DNA of 64,000 nt from Mesostigma viride (GCA_009746045.1 RPFO01000132.1:1-64000); one strand, 5' to 3'; positions 25,334-38,216 are shown, counted from the first letter of the stretch. A program made the numbers and translations. The notes: generated by a model from the sequence alone, not told the origin.

Positions 25334-25708
25334 TCACTTTTCCATACGCCCTTGCACTTCTCCTCGTTGGTGCAAGGTCGCCCCGGCTAGGTTCAGCCAC
25401 ATTCTTGTGCTGCCTACCCCCTCTCCCCCTCTGCCCACGATTCCCCCGCGTAGGTTCAGCCGCATACTCGCGGCCATCGCCACCACGGGCAGAATCAGCA
25501 GCATTTTCTGCTGCAGGCTGCCTCCTTCCTCTCCCCCTCCGTCCACGCTTCCCCGTGCAGGTTCAGACGCATTGTAGCTGCATGGGTCATCACTGTCGCT
25601 GCTAGGTGGAGCCACATCCTCTTGGCTACCATTATCACTGCCGCTGCAGATGGAGGAATCAGTTTCTGCTGCAGGCTGCTTACCCCTCCTCTTCCTTGGT
25701 GCAGGCAT
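25334..25708 (-). CDS. Hypothetical 124-aa ORF, copy C
   Basis: Sibling of 10429-10803 with one visible change (GSQED for GCQED). It has the same basic N-terminus and Ser/Asp-rich tract, with no known domain. Confidence 0.25.
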   Translation of the reverse strand: MPAPRKRRGKQPAAETDSSICSGSDNGSQEDVAPPSSDSDDPCSYNASEPARGSVDGGGEEGGSLQQKMLLILPVVAMAASMRLNLRGGIVGRGGEGVGSTRMWLNLAGATLHQRGEVQGRMEK

Positions 25709-25724
25709 GCCATCCTCGCTGCCA

Positions 25725-25790
25725 CACTAGGAACGGAGTGTTGACAAACTTTGACAATTGTTTGTCAAGAATTGTCAAATAGTTCTAGTG
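25725..25790. mobile_element. 66-bp CACTA-ended mini palindrome, copy C
   Basis: Same structure and position as 10820-10885, with one base change visible (AAATAG for ACATAG). Confidence 0.4.
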
Positions 25791-26619
25791 TGACCCGCTG
25801 GCTTCACACAGCCAAAAAAAAAAAAATTTAATCAATTTTTGGCGGTAGAGAGACCATGGAGGGACTGCCCGCTGCCCGCTGTAGACGCATACTGTAGTTC
25901 GTAGAAGCGTACTCCTTCGCTGCACTCCGGAGAGGAATCGTGACGGACTGACGGTCTCCTTCGCTGCCCTCCAGAGAGGAGGCCGCTAAAGCGGCCGCTC
26001 GCTTCGCTCGCTGGGAGCTTTGCGCGGATTGGTTGGCAGTTCTTCCGTGCGCTTGGCGCGGATTGGTGGTCAGTCAGTCCGCCCCTTCTGGATTGGCCGC
26101 GTACTCGGTGATGCCCTGAATAGTGTCGGATTACCTTACATTGCCAAATTAGTAATATAGATTCTTGACATATCAACTGACATGACCTTGACAAACCTTG
26201 ACAGAACTTGACAAAAGCTTGACATGATAACATCAAAGGCTTGACAAACCTTGACAGAATGTTGAAAGGTTGACAAAACCTTGACAATCTTTGAAATATC
26301 AACATATCAACACGGAAAAAAATGTCAATACACTGACAAACCAAGGTGATGTGTCAAGAAATGTCAAGACGTTAACAAACGAAGGCCAAAAAAATTGTTA
26401 ACATGACAAAATGTCCACAAATGTTAACATGACAAACGTCAACATGACAACCAAAGGCGTAGCAAACTGACAAATCAACACCACGCACAGGTAAACTTAT
26501 TTCATTAAAATCAACAAGTTCAAAAGACCACCTAAACCAAGTCATCATCATCATCATCATCAAAATCAACATGGCTGCTACCTTGCTGCCTGAATTGCGG
26601 TTTTCTGCATTACATTAGC

Positions 26620-26823
26620 ATGACAAACTGTACTGACAAAACACATGAAGGAGAAGTGCACTCAATCACAGTCCGAGGGTGGCGGGCAAGATGCACAGCC
26701 ACAAGCATCTTACAAATGCAGTATAACATCCGCGTAGGGCTGTCCCAGCGATCATTGCTGAAATTAATGGACGACTTTCTAGAAATTTACCGCAGGAGAC
26801 TGTCCAGTGCTACAGCGATGTGA
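26620..26823 (+). CDS. Short 67-aa ORF, copy C
   Basis: Third copy of the 4184-4387 frame, identical to that copy in translation. Function unknown. Confidence 0.2.
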   Translation: MTNCTDKTHEGEVHSITVRGWRARCTATSILQMQYNIRVGLSQRSLLKLMDDFLEIYRRRLSSATAM

Positions 26824-27129
26824 TGAGGGCTCAGAGCCTACAAAATCTGTGTCCGCAGGTGCCCTCCCCGCCATGCTGGGCTGGCCGATGTGTGCGCCAT
26901 GGTTGTGTTAGGTAGATTGCCTGCATGCAAGGGAAACATGCGTTATCCAGCAAAGCAGCAAAGGGAACACACAACGATCTTAAGTGAGATGAATACCCGA
27001 CGCCTTGACGCGCCAACAACGTTGCATTACCTAAATCAGTTGTGTGTAATGAGACGGCGTGAGAGCACAGCAGTCGCGTGGCTGTTTGTGAGTGATGGCT
27101 TGATTTTTGGACCGAGAAAGTGAGATAGT

Positions 27130-27250
<121 letters not shown>

Positions 27251-30142
27251 CCTGGTATTCTCACCTAAACTGTCCCTATGTACCTCACAAGATGTAGGGA
27301 ACTGCGAAACCACAGGAATACCTAGAGAAGAGCGCTTCCTGGCTCACGAAAAACTCGCCGATTGAGTGCTTGACGTTCACGTTTGATAATGCTGAACTGC
27401 GTTATCAAATCATCTGCGTTATCAAATCATCATCTGGCAGAGTCACGTCACTTGGTTGGTGCCGGGCCCGCTACAAAAAACGTAGCGGGCCCGGTGATGT
27501 CGCTATTACACCACCCGACTTTACATCGAGTCACTGTGAATGATATATATATGGCTGCCTACAGCACCGCGCATGGTGTCCAAGTAAAATTATGGCGCTG
27601 CCAAGGCTGCGTACCTGCCGTTATCGCCTTGGTCTTTGTCACGGTGGCGTTCTCCAATTCACGTGCAACGTCCACTTCCTGTGCCAGCTCTGGCGCGGCG
27701 CGTGCCCTTCGGGCTGAATTTCAAATTTCCGCGTGCAGTCCGTTGGAGAGGGGCGCTGCGTCCGGAGTCCGGACTTGGGAATTCGGAGGCTGCTGGTCGC
27801 ACAAAAGATCGTTGTTGGCTGTTGAGTGATGTCCGACTGGCACGATGGAGAGGGCTCCATCACATTGGCGACCTCACCAGTGGCCCACATGTACCGACGA
27901 GACCTGCATCTCGAGCTTGTCGGCCCTCACGCTGCAGCTGTCGCCATGCGAGACGCCCTGAGACTCTCGGCATGATTTTTCCCGTGCAATATCACGCCCT
28001 CGATTCGCAGCAAGGCCCGTCTGCTCCAATATGGCCGACTGCGGGCTGTGCCGTAACAGGAAATGTCCGGGTGATGGCAGGCAGTGCCTACCCATCCCAC
28101 CGCACGCACCGCGTCAAGCAATATTTCCACTTCCGCTGCTGCTGGGCACCGGGCTACTGCCTACATTTCTTCAATCGCTCCATCGCCTCCTCCATGGTGC
28201 CTCGCTCCCTGCGGCCCCTCCGCCACGCCGGATATCCATGGCAATCAAGCCTACCGGCTACCACCATACCGGCCACGAGCCCTTGCTGCACCAAACGAAG
28301 TGTGCGGCCCCGAATTAAGTGAAGTACACGGCAGGACTGGGAACCACCTGAAATTACATCGGGGTCTCCAGTGGACTTGGCGTCACATCTTGCTAACGTT
28401 GTCACTGTCGGCAGTTGTCAGTTGCTGTTGGTTGTTGCATGCTGAGGGTTGCAGATGTTCTAGGAACAGCTGGTCCAATGTTGCTATGCATGCAGTTACT
28501 CTTGCCATTACGTGTGTCCGTGTGCCTCCAACCATCCCGCCACAATGCCAGCACCCTCCACCCCGCTAACTCCCACTCGCCCCACTCCCCTGCCTGTTCC
28601 ATACCCGCCCCACCCACAAATATACGTCACAGACATCCACATGCCGTTATCCATCCCCACCTGACTACGGACTACTCTCGCCCCCACGCTGAGGTCCCCC
28701 ACAACACCGTAACACCGCCCTCCTCCCCCAAACCATCCGATGACCCACCCGACCATCCACCTTGAGTCCCCCCAAACCAACCTATCTGACTACCACCCTT
28801 CCGTATTACATACACCACCTTCCACACCAACATAACAAACCACCTACTAAACAAACCTACCGCCCCACAACGAGGTTCCCCTACACCACTGCACCCCGCC
28901 CACCCCGCCCCCCGCTGCCCCAACATACGATGACTCCACCCCACCATCCACGTGAAGCATAACCATCCACCCCGGCCTCCGGGGCAACCAATCAGCTGTC
29001 CACTCAACCATAACTGACACTGCTGCACCGACCACCGGCAAGCCCGCCTACGTACCATACCCAAGCCACCCACGCAACCCAAGCATCCCCAACCCTCACA
29101 CGAACCTGTGACCTACGCACGAGCTACCTACAACTGCGACTCACAACTACTACATAATCAACCCATAACAATGTCCCCCATGACCCCCGCCAAAGGGGGG
29201 GGTCCCCCCAATAGTCCAACACACACACACACACACACTCTACAATACCCAGGACCACGAGTACCCACCCAATTCACCTCCCACAACGGTATCACCCACG
29301 AGTCCAGTGCCCCACCCATGTCCACAGCGACACCCCGGAGACTTCACCACGCCCACCGACTGCACGCACGCACACCTAGCTGCACACTCCCACGCACCTA
29401 CCCTCGCACGCACGCATGCACGCAGCCATCAACCCACCCACCAAGGCACGCCTGCACAAACGCGCACATGCACAAGTGCACGCACACGCACACATAGCTG
29501 CACACTCTCACGCACCCACTCACGCACGCACGCCTGCACACAGCCATCAACCCACCCGCCAAGGCACGCCTGCACAAACGCACTCATGCACAACTGCACG
29601 CACTCGCCCACGCACGCACACCTAGCTGCACGCCTGCACGCAGTCACGCAATGCATGGCAGCATGCCCGCCTTCTATATCATTCTTGGAATATCATGTTG
29701 CATATGGCATTATTATCATGTTTGTAAATTTAACTCCTTGCTTTCTGTATGCTTTCTTTCTTTGGGGGATGACTTGATGCAGATCGTGGAGCATACAAGC
29801 TCGACGAGAAGACGTACACATCAATATTGAGTGAAACCACCGTTGCTGGGCTCTGGCATGCCAGCTGTTATATGGCCATGAGCCATCAGCTAGCAATCCA
29901 GAAATAGGATGAGAGCAGTTTTGAGTCGATGTTTTATATTTTGATGGTATTGAAATGATGAGTCACAGAATGCCACAATGAAACATAAGTTCATTACTAT
30001 CAAACAGCGTGATGCCATGAATGCCACGCCTAATACCACAAGATGTGCTAATAACGTATTTAATTCATTAATGAATTGTTGGATTTATTGCATGATGGTG
30101 TTATGCTTCTTAGAATACACATTTAATTCTGGCAATGGCATG

Positions 30143-30468
30143 CCTGAGAAAATGCCCTGAGATTTTAAGCGCCTGAGAAAATGCCCTGAGATTTTCAGCC
30201 TGAGAAAAAAAAATCTCAGTGTCCACGTAAAATCTCAGTTTCCACTTAGCCCTGAGATTTCCTGAGATTTCCTGAGAAAAAGCCAATTTTCTCAGGCCAA
30301 TCTCAGGAAATCTCAGGTCACTTTCTCAGGAAATCTCAGGAAATCTCAGGAAAATCTCAGGAAATCTCAGGAAATCTCAGGAACATCTCAGGAAATCTCA
30401 GGAAATCTCAGTTTTTTTCTCAGGAAATCTCAGGAAATCTCAGTTTTCTCAGTAGCGAGTTCCTAGTG
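30143..30468 (+). repeat. Right subterminal TCTCAGGAAA array and TIR, copy C
   Basis: Same array as 7882-8216 with small unit-number differences. It ends at the right terminus of copy C. Confidence 0.85.
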
Positions 30469-32303
30469 CACAGACATCCACATGCCGTTATCCATCCCCA
30501 CCTGACTACGGACTACTCTCGCCCCCACGCTGAGGTCCCCCACAACACCGTAACACCGCCCTCCTCCCCCAAACCATCCGACGGACCCACCCGACCATCC
30601 ACCTTGAGTCCCCCCAAACCAACCTATCTGACGACCACCCTTCCGTATTACATACACCACCTTCCACACCAACATAACAAACCACCTACTAAACAAACCT
30701 ACCGCCCCACAACAAGGTTCCCCTACACCACTGCACCCCGCCCACCCCGCCCCCCGCTGCCCCAACATACGATGACTCCACCCCACCATCCACGTGAAGC
30801 ATAACCATCCACCCCGGCCTCCGGGGCAACCAATCAGCTGTCCACTCAACCATAACTGACGCTGCTGCACCGACCACCGGCAAGCCCGCCTACGTACCAT
30901 ACCCAAGCCACCCACGCAACCCAAGCATCCCCAGCCCTCACACGAACCTGTGACCTACGCACGGGCTACCTACAACTGCGACTCACAACTACTACATAAT
31001 CAACCCATAACAATGTCCCCCATGACCCCCGCCAAAGGGGGGGGTCCCCCAATAGTCCAACACACACACACACACACACTCTACAATACCCAGGACCACG
31101 AGTACCCACCCAATTCACCTCCCACAACGGTATCACCCACGAGTCCAGTGCCCCACCCATGTCCACAGCGACACCCCGGAGACTTCACCACGCCCACCGA
31201 CTGCACGCACGCACACCTAGCTGCACACTCCCACGCACCTACCCTCGCACGCACGCATGCACGCAGCCATCAACCCACCCACCAAGGCACGCCTGCACAA
31301 ACGCACACATGCACAAGTGCAAGCACACGCACACATAGCTGCACACTCTCACGCACCCACTCACTCACGCACGCCTGCACGCAGCCATCAACCCACCCGC
31401 CAAGGCACGCCTGCACAAACGCACTCATGCACAACTGCACGCACACCTAGCTGCACGCCTGCACGCAGTCACGCAATGCATGGCAGCATGCCCGCCTTCT
31501 ATATCATTCTTGGAATATCATGTTGCATATGGCATTATTATCATGTTTGTAAATTTAACTCCTTGCTTTCTGTATGCTTTCTTTCTTTGGGGGATGACTT
31601 GATGCAGATCGTGGAGCATACAAGCTCGACGAGAAGACGTACACATCAATATTGAGTGAAACCACCGTTGCTGGGCTCTGGCATGCCAGCTGTTATATGG
31701 CCATGAGCCATCAGCTAGCAATCCAGAAATAGGATGAGAGCAGTTTTGAGTCGATGTTTTATATTTTGATGGTATTGAAACGATGAGTCACAGAATGCCA
31801 CAATGAAACATAAGTTCATTGGCTATCAAACAGCGTGATGCCATGAATGCCACGCCTAGTACCACAAGATGTGCTAATAACGTATTTAATTCATTAATGA
31901 ATTGTTGGATTTATTGCATGATGGTGTTATGCTTGTTAGAATACACATTTAATTCTGGCAATGGCATGCCTGAGAAAATGCCCTGAGATTTTAAGCGCCT
32001 GAGAAAATGCCCTGAGATTTTCAGCCTGAGAAAAAAAAATCTCAGTGTGCACGTAAAATCTCAGTTTCCACTTAGCCCTGAGATTTCCTGAGATTTCCTG
32101 AGAAAAAGCCGATTTTCTCAGGCCAATCTCAGGAAATCTCAGGTCACTTTCTCAGGAAATCTCAGGAAATCTCAGGAAAATCTCAGGAAATCTCAGGAAA
32201 TCTCAGGAATTCTCAGGAAATCTCAGGAAATCTCAGTTTTTTTCTCAGGAAATCTCAGGAAATCTCAGGAAATCTCAGTTTTCTCAGTAGCGAGTTCCTA
32301 GTG
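30469..32303 (+). other. Right remainder of CACTA copy B after the nested copy C
   Basis: Resumes copy B at CAGACATCCACATGCC and runs through the C-rich segment (to about 31480) to the subterminal TCTCAGG array at 31971-32303 and the right TIR. It lacks a few GCAC repeat units present in copies A and C. Confidence 0.85.
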
Positions 32304-32305
32304 TG

Positions 32306-32946
32306 GAGGTGGATGCGGCGGCGGTGGAAATGTGAGGAAGTTCAGCAGTCAGCGTGCCACCCATTGCTGCGACGTCGGCAGCAAGGGGGGTCACGTGCTG
32401 CTGAAAGGCTTCCATGAGGATGGAACGGAGGGTGGGGGCGGAGATGGATGGAGCCCAGATCTCGCCGTCAGAGCGCTGGAGAAGGGAGTTGAGGATGGCG
32501 TGCTGGAGAACGGGGCGGGGGGAGCCGAAAACCATGCTGACGTTGTGCCAGCGACGGCCGTCGGTGACGAGGAGGCGTCCGGTGGCGTGGAGATGGATGC
32601 ACCGGTCGTAAAGCGAGGCGTAGTCCCCGTAGAAGAGGCAGTCCAGAGCCTCGGACGGAGACATGTTGGTCCAGTCGTGATCATCGACCTGGAAAGATTT
32701 GAGCCGAAAGCGCGGTTCCGAGGGGCGTGAAGACCCTCCTGGTTTGTCGGTTGAGCGGGCGCGTTTAGGGTCGGGCGATGCCGATGGCGAGGCATTGAGG
32801 CCGGGAGGTTGCTTGGTGACCACCAGTGCACGACTAGTGTCACCGCTGCCTGCCGGATCTGGCGAGGCGGCAGCCTCAGCTGCCGCATTGTCAAAGGCGA
32901 GCGCATCCGCCAAACTGCGTTGCGTCGACAGGCGTTTGCTCGTCAT
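32306..32946 (-). pseudogene. ORF1-like retroelement protein, N-terminal half (split gene 1)
   Basis: Starts at ATG 32946 (MTSKRLSTQRSLADAL), shared with the copy at 46442. The first 80 residues are Ala/Pro/Ser-rich with a basic PKRAR. A more ordered block follows (RLKSFQVDDHDW, SLYDRCIHLHATGRLLVTDGRRWHNVSMVFG), then a helical segment leading into the coiled coil encoded at 9920-9780. The open frame has no internal stop up to the CACTA insertion, so the gene was probably intact when hit. Role by analogy: the RNA-binding ORF1 protein of an L1-like element. Upstream DNA to about 33060 matches the 5' region of the other copy (46445-46580). Confidence 0.75.
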
Positions 32947-33080
32947 ATATTGCGTTTTAGATTCGGAAAATTATATCAGCATGTGCGTCTTAGAAAGACG
33001 AAGCGATAGTGATATTCACGGCTAAATTCGGTGCTCAAACATGAAAGTTATGAGCTCCGACAGCCATGGCTACCTCGTGG
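32947..33080 (-). other. 5' region of ORF1-like split gene 1
   Basis: Shares ATTATATCAGCAT..GTGCGTC, CACGGCTAAATTCGGTGCTCAAA and AGTTATGAGCTCCG with 46455-46580 and more distantly with the tandem units at 48513-48762. Likely transcript leader or promoter of the family. Confidence 0.5.
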
Positions 33081-33083
33081 CCG

Positions 33084-33166
33084 GAATTACACGTCAGGGC
33101 TATGTGCTACATCTACTCCCAACGGAGTGATGTTGATAATTAATTAATTAATTAATTAATTAATTA
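33084..33166 (+). mobile_element. Very short 5'-truncated retroelement 3' end with (TTAA)n tail
   Basis: GGGCTATGTGCTACAT...CTCCCAACGGAGTGATGTTGAT followed by (AATT)n. It matches the 3' end of the ORF1-like element family (compare 35165-35250 inverted, and 58700-58775). Only about 80 bp is present. Confidence 0.6.
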
Positions 33167-34117
33167 CTGTATGTTGAACTTAAAACCACGTCATCTCTGG
33201 CAGCATGGAATTGCTATATACTAGGACTGAAATACAGCACACGGTCAGTTGGCCAACTTGCCAAAAGTAATAAGACATTATGCCAGAAACGGACATCTTG
33301 CCTACTCGTGGTAGGCCACCATGCAATATTGATCTACATGAAGCAAGAATCCATGCGGGCTGCCAACGATGTGGCTAGCGTGCAGGATATACCATGCATG
33401 CCAGCAACCTGACCCAGCTTCCATAAACCATTAACACACATGGTACGGTGGCTAACTAGCTGCAGACTGCATGGCTAAATAAGGCATTTATGTGCATCGC
33501 GAGTCAAACCAAATACCCCGCAGCCTGCGCGACGTAATGCCTCCGGCGGCCTCTTGCACTCGCTCACTCTTGCCTCCTTCGCATACGTGGCGCCCATGAT
33601 ATGGCGGGTGCTAGCCTTGCTCGGGTGGTAGCCTTGCTCGGGTGGTAGAACCCGAGAATTTTGCATCCAAAAGTGTGCACGTCACTGAGCTTTTAGTTAC
33701 CTGTCGGCTGCCCTTTCTTGTTGAGAGTCTGTTCTTTCACGATGTGTGTCCAGACAGTCTCGAATACGGCCTGCATCTCGTCGGCCCCATCATCATCGTG
33801 TTCCATAGACCCACACCATCACCGTCGCTATAGCCATGGTGCCTGGATGTCAATTGTGATACGATTAAATGTTAGGTGCCAGATGCGCGCCCTTCTTGGC
33901 AGACAAGATAACTTCGTCACCTAATTTCCTCGTCCTTCGTCTCCTAGACCCTAGTCCGACACGCAGCAATCTGCAGCAATATGCACGAAAAGTACAGTCG
34001 TACACGGCCAGCTTGGCACCTGCATGCCCGTTTATTTGTCGCGGAGTTACAGGGCGCCTCAGTCTAGTTCCGGCTCCACGTGCCGTCCAAAATGATGCCA
34101 GAAGCTACTTCAAACAC
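33167..34117. other. Unassigned sequence
   Basis: I see no gene. Short frames on both strands lack recognisable features. A 20-bp direct duplication around TAGCCTTGCTCGGGTGG lies at about 33612-33648. Confidence 0.5.
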
Positions 34118-34262
34118 GGTTCATACGCAAAAAATACGCAAAAAATACGCCGTGCGTATTTTTTTGCCCATTTTAATGCGCAACTCTTGCGTATAATGAC
34201 GTATAATAATACGCATCGGACGGCGTATTATACGCCGTATGCCTGTACACTGCATGCTGAGC
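34118..34262. repeat. ATACGC-rich hairpin cluster
   Basis: Repeated ATACGC/GCGTAT words, including ACGCAAAAAAT twice, AAATACGCCGTGCGTATTT, and the palindrome GGCGTATTATACGCC. The density of inverted copies suggests the terminal region of a foldback element. Its limits are not clear. Confidence 0.5.
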
Positions 34263-35020
34263 TGAGCCACATTCTGTGAGGCGACTGCGGTGGCAGCTGT
34301 CTTAGCCGCCCGGGCGACTATGGCCGCATCCAGGTTCTTCCCCGCCGCATCCGCGAACGTGACCCGCCTGGGGGGGGAGGTGGCCATGGCCGCCTTTAAT
34401 TCCAGCAATGTGGCTTGGGTGGCAGCAGAGGTAGCAGCCATAGACTTGAGCGCACCGTGCACAGACTTGAGCTCAGAGGTGAGCGACTGCTGCATGCCAT
34501 GCACGCAGCAGCTCAGTGGGGTCGGCTGCGCCGGCAGGGGTGTCGGCGTCGGCCGCGGTGTCGGATGCGTTAGCGATGGTCGCCAGCCGGGGTTGCAGAG
34601 TTCAGGGAAGCAGGTGCGTTGCTGGTCGCCGTCCCATTTCAGCCACTCCGCGGGGCCGTCAGGCACAGCCGCGCCGGTGTTGGGCTGGCGGATGATGTCG
34701 TCAGCGTCGTATCGGGATTTGAGGATTTGTTGCACGTCGGCGAGCTCGCGGCATGGTGAAAAATGCCGCAAGGTCGGCCAGTTGCAGGCGGGTTCCGAGG
34801 CTTGTATATTTGGTTAAATCAGACGGTGAAGGCGGTGGGTTGGCAGGCGTGGGCCGGGGTAGCCTCGGCGGCCATGGAGGTGACTTCCGTGGTACGCGGC
34901 TTCTTGGGAGCGGCGGGAGCGATGCCGGCGAAAGGGCTGGCTGCGTCAAGAACGTCGTCCAGCGAGCGGGTTTCTGGGGCGGCAGGTGTTGTTGTGGCCT
35001 CTGGACACAGCGACGAGTAA
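34263..35020 (-). pseudogene. Diverged ORF1-like N-terminal region, frameshifted
   Basis: Frames on the minus strand read LDDVLDAASPFAGIAP, then KYTSLGTRLQLADLAAFF, then RELADVQQILKSRYDADDIIRQ, and a helical LTSELKSVHGALKSM...LLELKAAM segment likely to form a coiled coil. They are connected only by frameshifts near 34750 and 34830. The layout (disordered N-terminus, ordered block, coiled coil) parallels the other ORF1-like proteins, but sequence similarity is weak. The 3' part is missing at the ATACGC cluster. Confidence 0.45.
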
Positions 35021-35164
35021 TATTACGTATGCTATGTCGGGGTCGCAGGCGTGCTATTCACGGCCGGTGGAAGGCCGCCGTATCGAGTCGAAAATAGCGA
35101 TATCTGCTGGGCAGGCCGATGTCGGTAACATACTAAATCGGGGGCGATAGCTGCGTAACTTGTG

Positions 35165-35614
35165 TCTAATTAATTAATTAATTAGGAACATCACTCTGTT
35201 GGGAGTAAATGTAGCACATATCCCTGAGAAGGGGCATATGGCTTTTAATACATTCTAGGCTACTTCATGCAAGGGTGGGAATGTAAGCTACCCTTGCTCT
35301 AGGTGCACCAGGGCACCTGCACCCTCAGATATGGTCTATCACGCTATGCCCAGCTAAGGGGGAGCATGCCATGTGGGGGAAGATCATCATGGCTATACAA
35401 AACTAGAGCGTGGCATCTCAGCAGAGAGCAGCTCTCTGCATGGGCACAGCCGCATAACTAAACAAAACTAGGCATCATCTGGAGTGTGGCACATCATAGG
35501 CACACATGTACATGGTTAAATAATGCTCGTGGCTCAGCTGGTATAGTGCCTGTAGGAGGCGTACATGTACATGGCCACGGTCTATCTATTCTACACTACT
35601 ACTGCTGTATTCCC
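35165..35614 (-). other. 3' UTR and (TTAA)n tail of ORF1-like split gene 2
   Basis: Reading the minus strand, after the stop at 35615 the sequence runs to CTCCCAACAGAGTGATGTTCC and a TAAT/TTAA repeat at 35165-35182. This 3' end is shared with 33084-33166 and 58348-58775. Non-LTR elements often end in short tandem repeats rather than poly(A). Confidence 0.6.
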
Positions 35615-36187
35615 CTAAGCTGGGGCGTCTGGGGGCACTGGGGCCGCGGGGGTCGCTTGCCAGGGCTTGTGGCCGACGTAGATGGCCGCCCCCTTCTTCC
35701 AGTACACCTGTACCTGCTGCCCCGCCTTGGTCTGCCGGAGCTGGAGGTAGGTCGGCCATAGCTCCCGTCGCCGTTGTTGCTGCGCCAGGGTCAAGTCGTC
35801 GTCAAGGGTGAAGAGAGTCTTCTCGAGCCGCTTGCGGCGTCGGAGAAAAGAAATCTTGTCTGCCGGGTTCTTAAAGGTGAGAAGGAGCGGGGGCGCCCCT
35901 GCCTTACCCCGCGCGCGGGGAAGGCGGTGGGCGACCAGCTCGATCTCACCAGTAAGGCCCATGCGACTAAGAACTTCTCTCTCAAACGCACGTGCAAGCT
36001 AATTCTCGGAATTCTCACCTTCCACCATGTCGAAGTTCTTGACAATGACGTTAAGGCTGCGCTTGGCGAGCTCGGCCTCCTCGGGGAGGTCGAGCGTCTG
36101 CTGCTGGAGCTGTGCTGCGACGGCGGAGGTGGTGGAGGTGGCGTGCTGCTTAAGCATGTCCGCCCAAGTGGTGATGGGAGGAGCATC
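35615..36187 (-). pseudogene. ORF1-like protein, C-terminal half (split gene 2)
   Basis: Encodes PPITTWADMLKQHATSTTS, EEAELAKRSLNVIVKNFD, then LTFKNPADKISFLRRRKRL and FTLDDDLTLAQQQRRRELW, ending HKPWQATPAAPVPPDAPA. One in-frame TAG at 35999-36001 replaces an AAG codon seen in the copy at the window end (GENYEK). The N-terminal half is at 45573-46442; the Copia-like element between them is flanked by GCATC. The DNA is otherwise collinear with split gene 1, so this is an L1-ORF1p-like relative killed by one nonsense change and an insertion. Confidence 0.8.
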
Positions 36188-36439
36188 AGTTAGAATACGA
36201 ACGACCGACTTGGTACAATGCTTGAGAACACAGAGTGCTGAGAGCAATGAATTGCTTGATTCATTAGAAAATAGGTTTACCCTTTATCAACGTTCCTCTC
36301 ACTGGCTGCGCCGCCAGTGACCGTTGGGTGCAGACCGTTGGCCCGAGGCCGCACGATGACAGGTAGCAGTCTAGTCACTGCATCGTGTGATCACAGATCA
36401 ATGCACGCTGCAGTACGGTCCCTATCTAGGATACTCTAG
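36188..36439 (-). repeat. 3' LTR of Copia-like element, outer part
   Basis: First part of the left LTR. It continues at 38221-38449 after a 1.78-kb insertion. Compared with the right LTR (45095-45567) only scattered substitutions are seen, plus a differing stretch at 36197-36220. Confidence 0.85.
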
Positions 36440-38216
36440 TGTCCAAAAGCCTGCAAAAAGTCCTAAATTTAGGACGCTGGGGAATGCGTATTTAAGCATG
36501 TAAACAGTAATATTTGACCCTCGCATTTGTGCCACTGAGAAATAATATAGTTTTTAAATTTCTATCAAAGACCTAGGTTCAAATAACGACGTTTAGTACC
36601 AAAACTGGCCCTGCCCCATGGCAGACCTCGAACGAAAAAAATGGCCCAAAATTGAAACTAGGACTTTTTAGGACCACCATGTATATCACCCATCACCACG
36701 CCACCCACACAGTCCCATGAGCTTCTTACCAATCCTCAGGGCCCCACGGGACCCTGCGCGGCCTTGGGGAGGTGGGGCAGCGTATAACAAGGCCGTACCG
36801 TGCTGTGGCTGCACGTATATATACGCGTGCCTAACGGTGTCACAGATGGGGCAGATCATGCAATATAAGGTTGTATGGTTGCTGAGGTTGCCTGGCTTGA
36901 ACATGACCCACCCCTTACGGCAAACTCTCTCTAAGCATATACCATAGCTTGTTTAATGTCACGGGCATGCTGGCCACCACCCAGGAAGGAGAGGACACCA
37001 CATTTGTATGGCAACTTACACAGGTAGCAGCCAGATGAAGTTGTTAAAGGGCACTATCCAACATGCCACACTTTGCATGCATTCTAGGGGGGGGGGAGAG
37101 CTGCAAAAGCATCACATATAAGCAGCACAAGAACAGCTAGAACAACTGCAAGCAATGGGCCCATGGCTGATAATGAACGCAACCGTAACATAGCTGGGAC
37201 GCATGCGTAACTTAGCAGCAGCGAACAAGGAAGATTGCGACGATAGAAGGTACATGCCGTAAACCAACTACGTAAGCCATGTGCATGCACAGAAACTGTC
37301 CTGTCTTTCAGGCATAGCCGGCTGGCACTTACTGCTACGACTACGCTACCCCTTACACCTAACCACAGAGAGAACCCGGCACACACCTGCTTGTTACGTC
37401 GCCACGTCCAGGTGGATGCATTAAGAATCGCGGATATCCGCAGCCAGCCAGCTTACCGGCACAAGAACGCAGCCAAACTTACAAAATGGTTCGAAAGTAA
37501 CGTAAGACACGCCGGAGCATTGTTCTAGGCCCAAGAGATATCGAAAGACAAGTCCTGTCACGTGCGCTCGCTACCCAGCCTTGACGTTCTGTAAAATGGT
37601 CGACAGTAAACTTCGGGCAAGAACACCCAGGCCCGGGCGCTCCCTTGTCAGATATACCGTTTCCAAACTCTATACTACGATTAAAATCAAGCGCAAAAAC
37701 TGCCTGGCCTGGTGCGGGCAACGTTTCCTCACGCACTGACATGTTTGTGCTCAAAAACGACCGTCCGGGCGCAGGCGATCTGTGACCTACTCATGTTGAG
37801 CAGCCGTGCTACACATGCAAACGCAAATAATTTCGTAGCCAAATCCAGACCCTTTAATCATAAGTACCAAGCTTTCGTTCTTGCTACTGGGCGCCCAAAA
37901 CGATAAGCTCACGTGAAAATGCCGCCCATATTTGCCAGGTCGCCATATCCGCCGCACATCATTCCCGCACCCACTTTTTTGGCCCAAAATCTCTGTATTT
38001 TTGGTCGAGGTACGTACATTCCCGCGCATCTACCCGGTACCCGGTACGGAATCCGGGTACGATGTACCGGTATCACGGGTAGAGTACATCTTGGAGGTCA
38101 CGGTCCACTAGGGGTATGGACCATATAGTGACCCCCCCTGCCCGGTACCTCGGTTATAGTGACCTTAGGACTTTTTAGGACCAAGTCCTAAATTTAGGAC
38201 GGCCGGCTGATTAACA
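36440..38216. mobile_element. Unclassified 1.78-kb insertion in the LTR
   Basis: Interrupts the LTR between two copies of CTAG (36436-36439 and 38217-38220); the intact LTR has CTAG once. Near both ends lies the palindrome GTCCTAAATTTAGGAC (left 36466, right 38185), with AGGACTTTTTAGGAC next to it. Frames inside, including a 100-codon one at 37084-37386 on the minus strand with a hydrophobic C-terminus, show no known domain. A TACCGG/CCGGTAC-rich patch lies at 38030-38080. Superfamily not determined. Confidence 0.65.

Noticed and set aside
35515-35560. tRNA gene suggested by TGGCTCAGCTGG (A-box consensus)
   Set aside because: No B box or acceptor/T-arm pairing downstream.
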